A stretch of DNA of 14,351 bases from CAZMMV01 sp964567475 (GTDB lineage: Bacteria; Bacillota; Clostridia; Tissierellales; Tissierellaceae), in NCBI GenBank assembly GCA_964567475.1, contig CAZMMV010000039.1, positions 1 to 14,351 on the forward strand. Reading direction: 5' to 3'. The translations under genes and the position numbers were made by a program. Below are positions 14,327 to 14,351 of this stretch, in pieces. The first letter of the stretch is position 1. Each line of letters begins with the position of its first letter. Below the pieces are notes generated by a model that was not told the DNA's origin, made no database searches, and saw only the letters and a program-made list of their open reading frames with translations.

Positions 14327-14351
14327 ATAATATTAATATATAGAACAAGCT

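Overview
The window is AT-rich with short intergenic gaps, strong AGGAGG-type ribosome binding sites, and genes typical of an anaerobic, endospore-forming low-GC Firmicute (Clostridia or Tissierellia). The evidence is a YyaC/DUF1256 spore-protein homologue, a clostridial DUF4446 protein, a cysteine-desulfurase-like class V aminotransferase, an LTA-synthase-type enzyme, and several LysM, G5, M23 and YkuD cell-wall proteins. The species cannot be named from the sequence. Ten genes are well supported and one small gene (10562-10753) is probable. I see no tRNA, rRNA, CRISPR array, transposase or phage gene.

Layout. Positions 1-1753 (+) hold the 3' part of an AGCS sodium:alanine/glycine symporter gene and a formiminotetrahydrofolate-cyclodeaminase-type gene, followed by a clear intrinsic terminator. 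Positions 1888-5323 (+) hold adenine deaminase, a cysteine-desulfurase-family aminotransferase and a DUF4446 membrane protein, closely spaced and probably one operon. At 5364-5463 there is a run of 100 Ns. It is flanked by an exact 55-bp duplication, which looks like two contig ends that overlap and were never merged. The real chromosome probably has only about 34 bp between DUF4446 and the convergent yyaC, and a single bidirectional terminator there.

Positions 5513-6097 (-) encode YyaC. A 272-bp divergent promoter region, with a 26-bp perfect palindrome on the yyaC side and a good sigma-A promoter with a WalR-like repeat on the other, separates it from a membrane-anchored LysM-G5-M23 peptidoglycan hydrolase (6370-7863, +). 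That gene converges on an LTA-synthase-family gene (7912-9918, -) across a perfect hairpin terminator. Positions 10176-10526 (+) encode a YjdM/PhnA-type zinc-ribbon protein. Next come a 63-residue single-pass membrane protein and a 723-residue membrane-anchored TPR/carboxypeptidase-regulatory-like/FnIII-like protein that overlap by ATGA. The last gene is a secreted L,D-transpeptidase (13013-14326, +) with a peptidoglycan-binding domain, a stalk domain and an acidic tandem-repeat tail.

How the genes fit together. The left third suggests purine, glycine and one-carbon metabolism (symporter, cyclodeaminase, adenine deaminase). The right two thirds are dominated by envelope functions: a hydrolase, a teichoic-acid-type polymerase, an L,D-transpeptidase and an undescribed membrane TPR pair. 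The hydrolase and transpeptidase promoters share a nearly identical extended -10/start region, so they may be co-regulated. No clearly new defence or mobile system is present. The most novel material is the small-membrane-protein/TPR pair and the hairpin that covers its predicted start codon.
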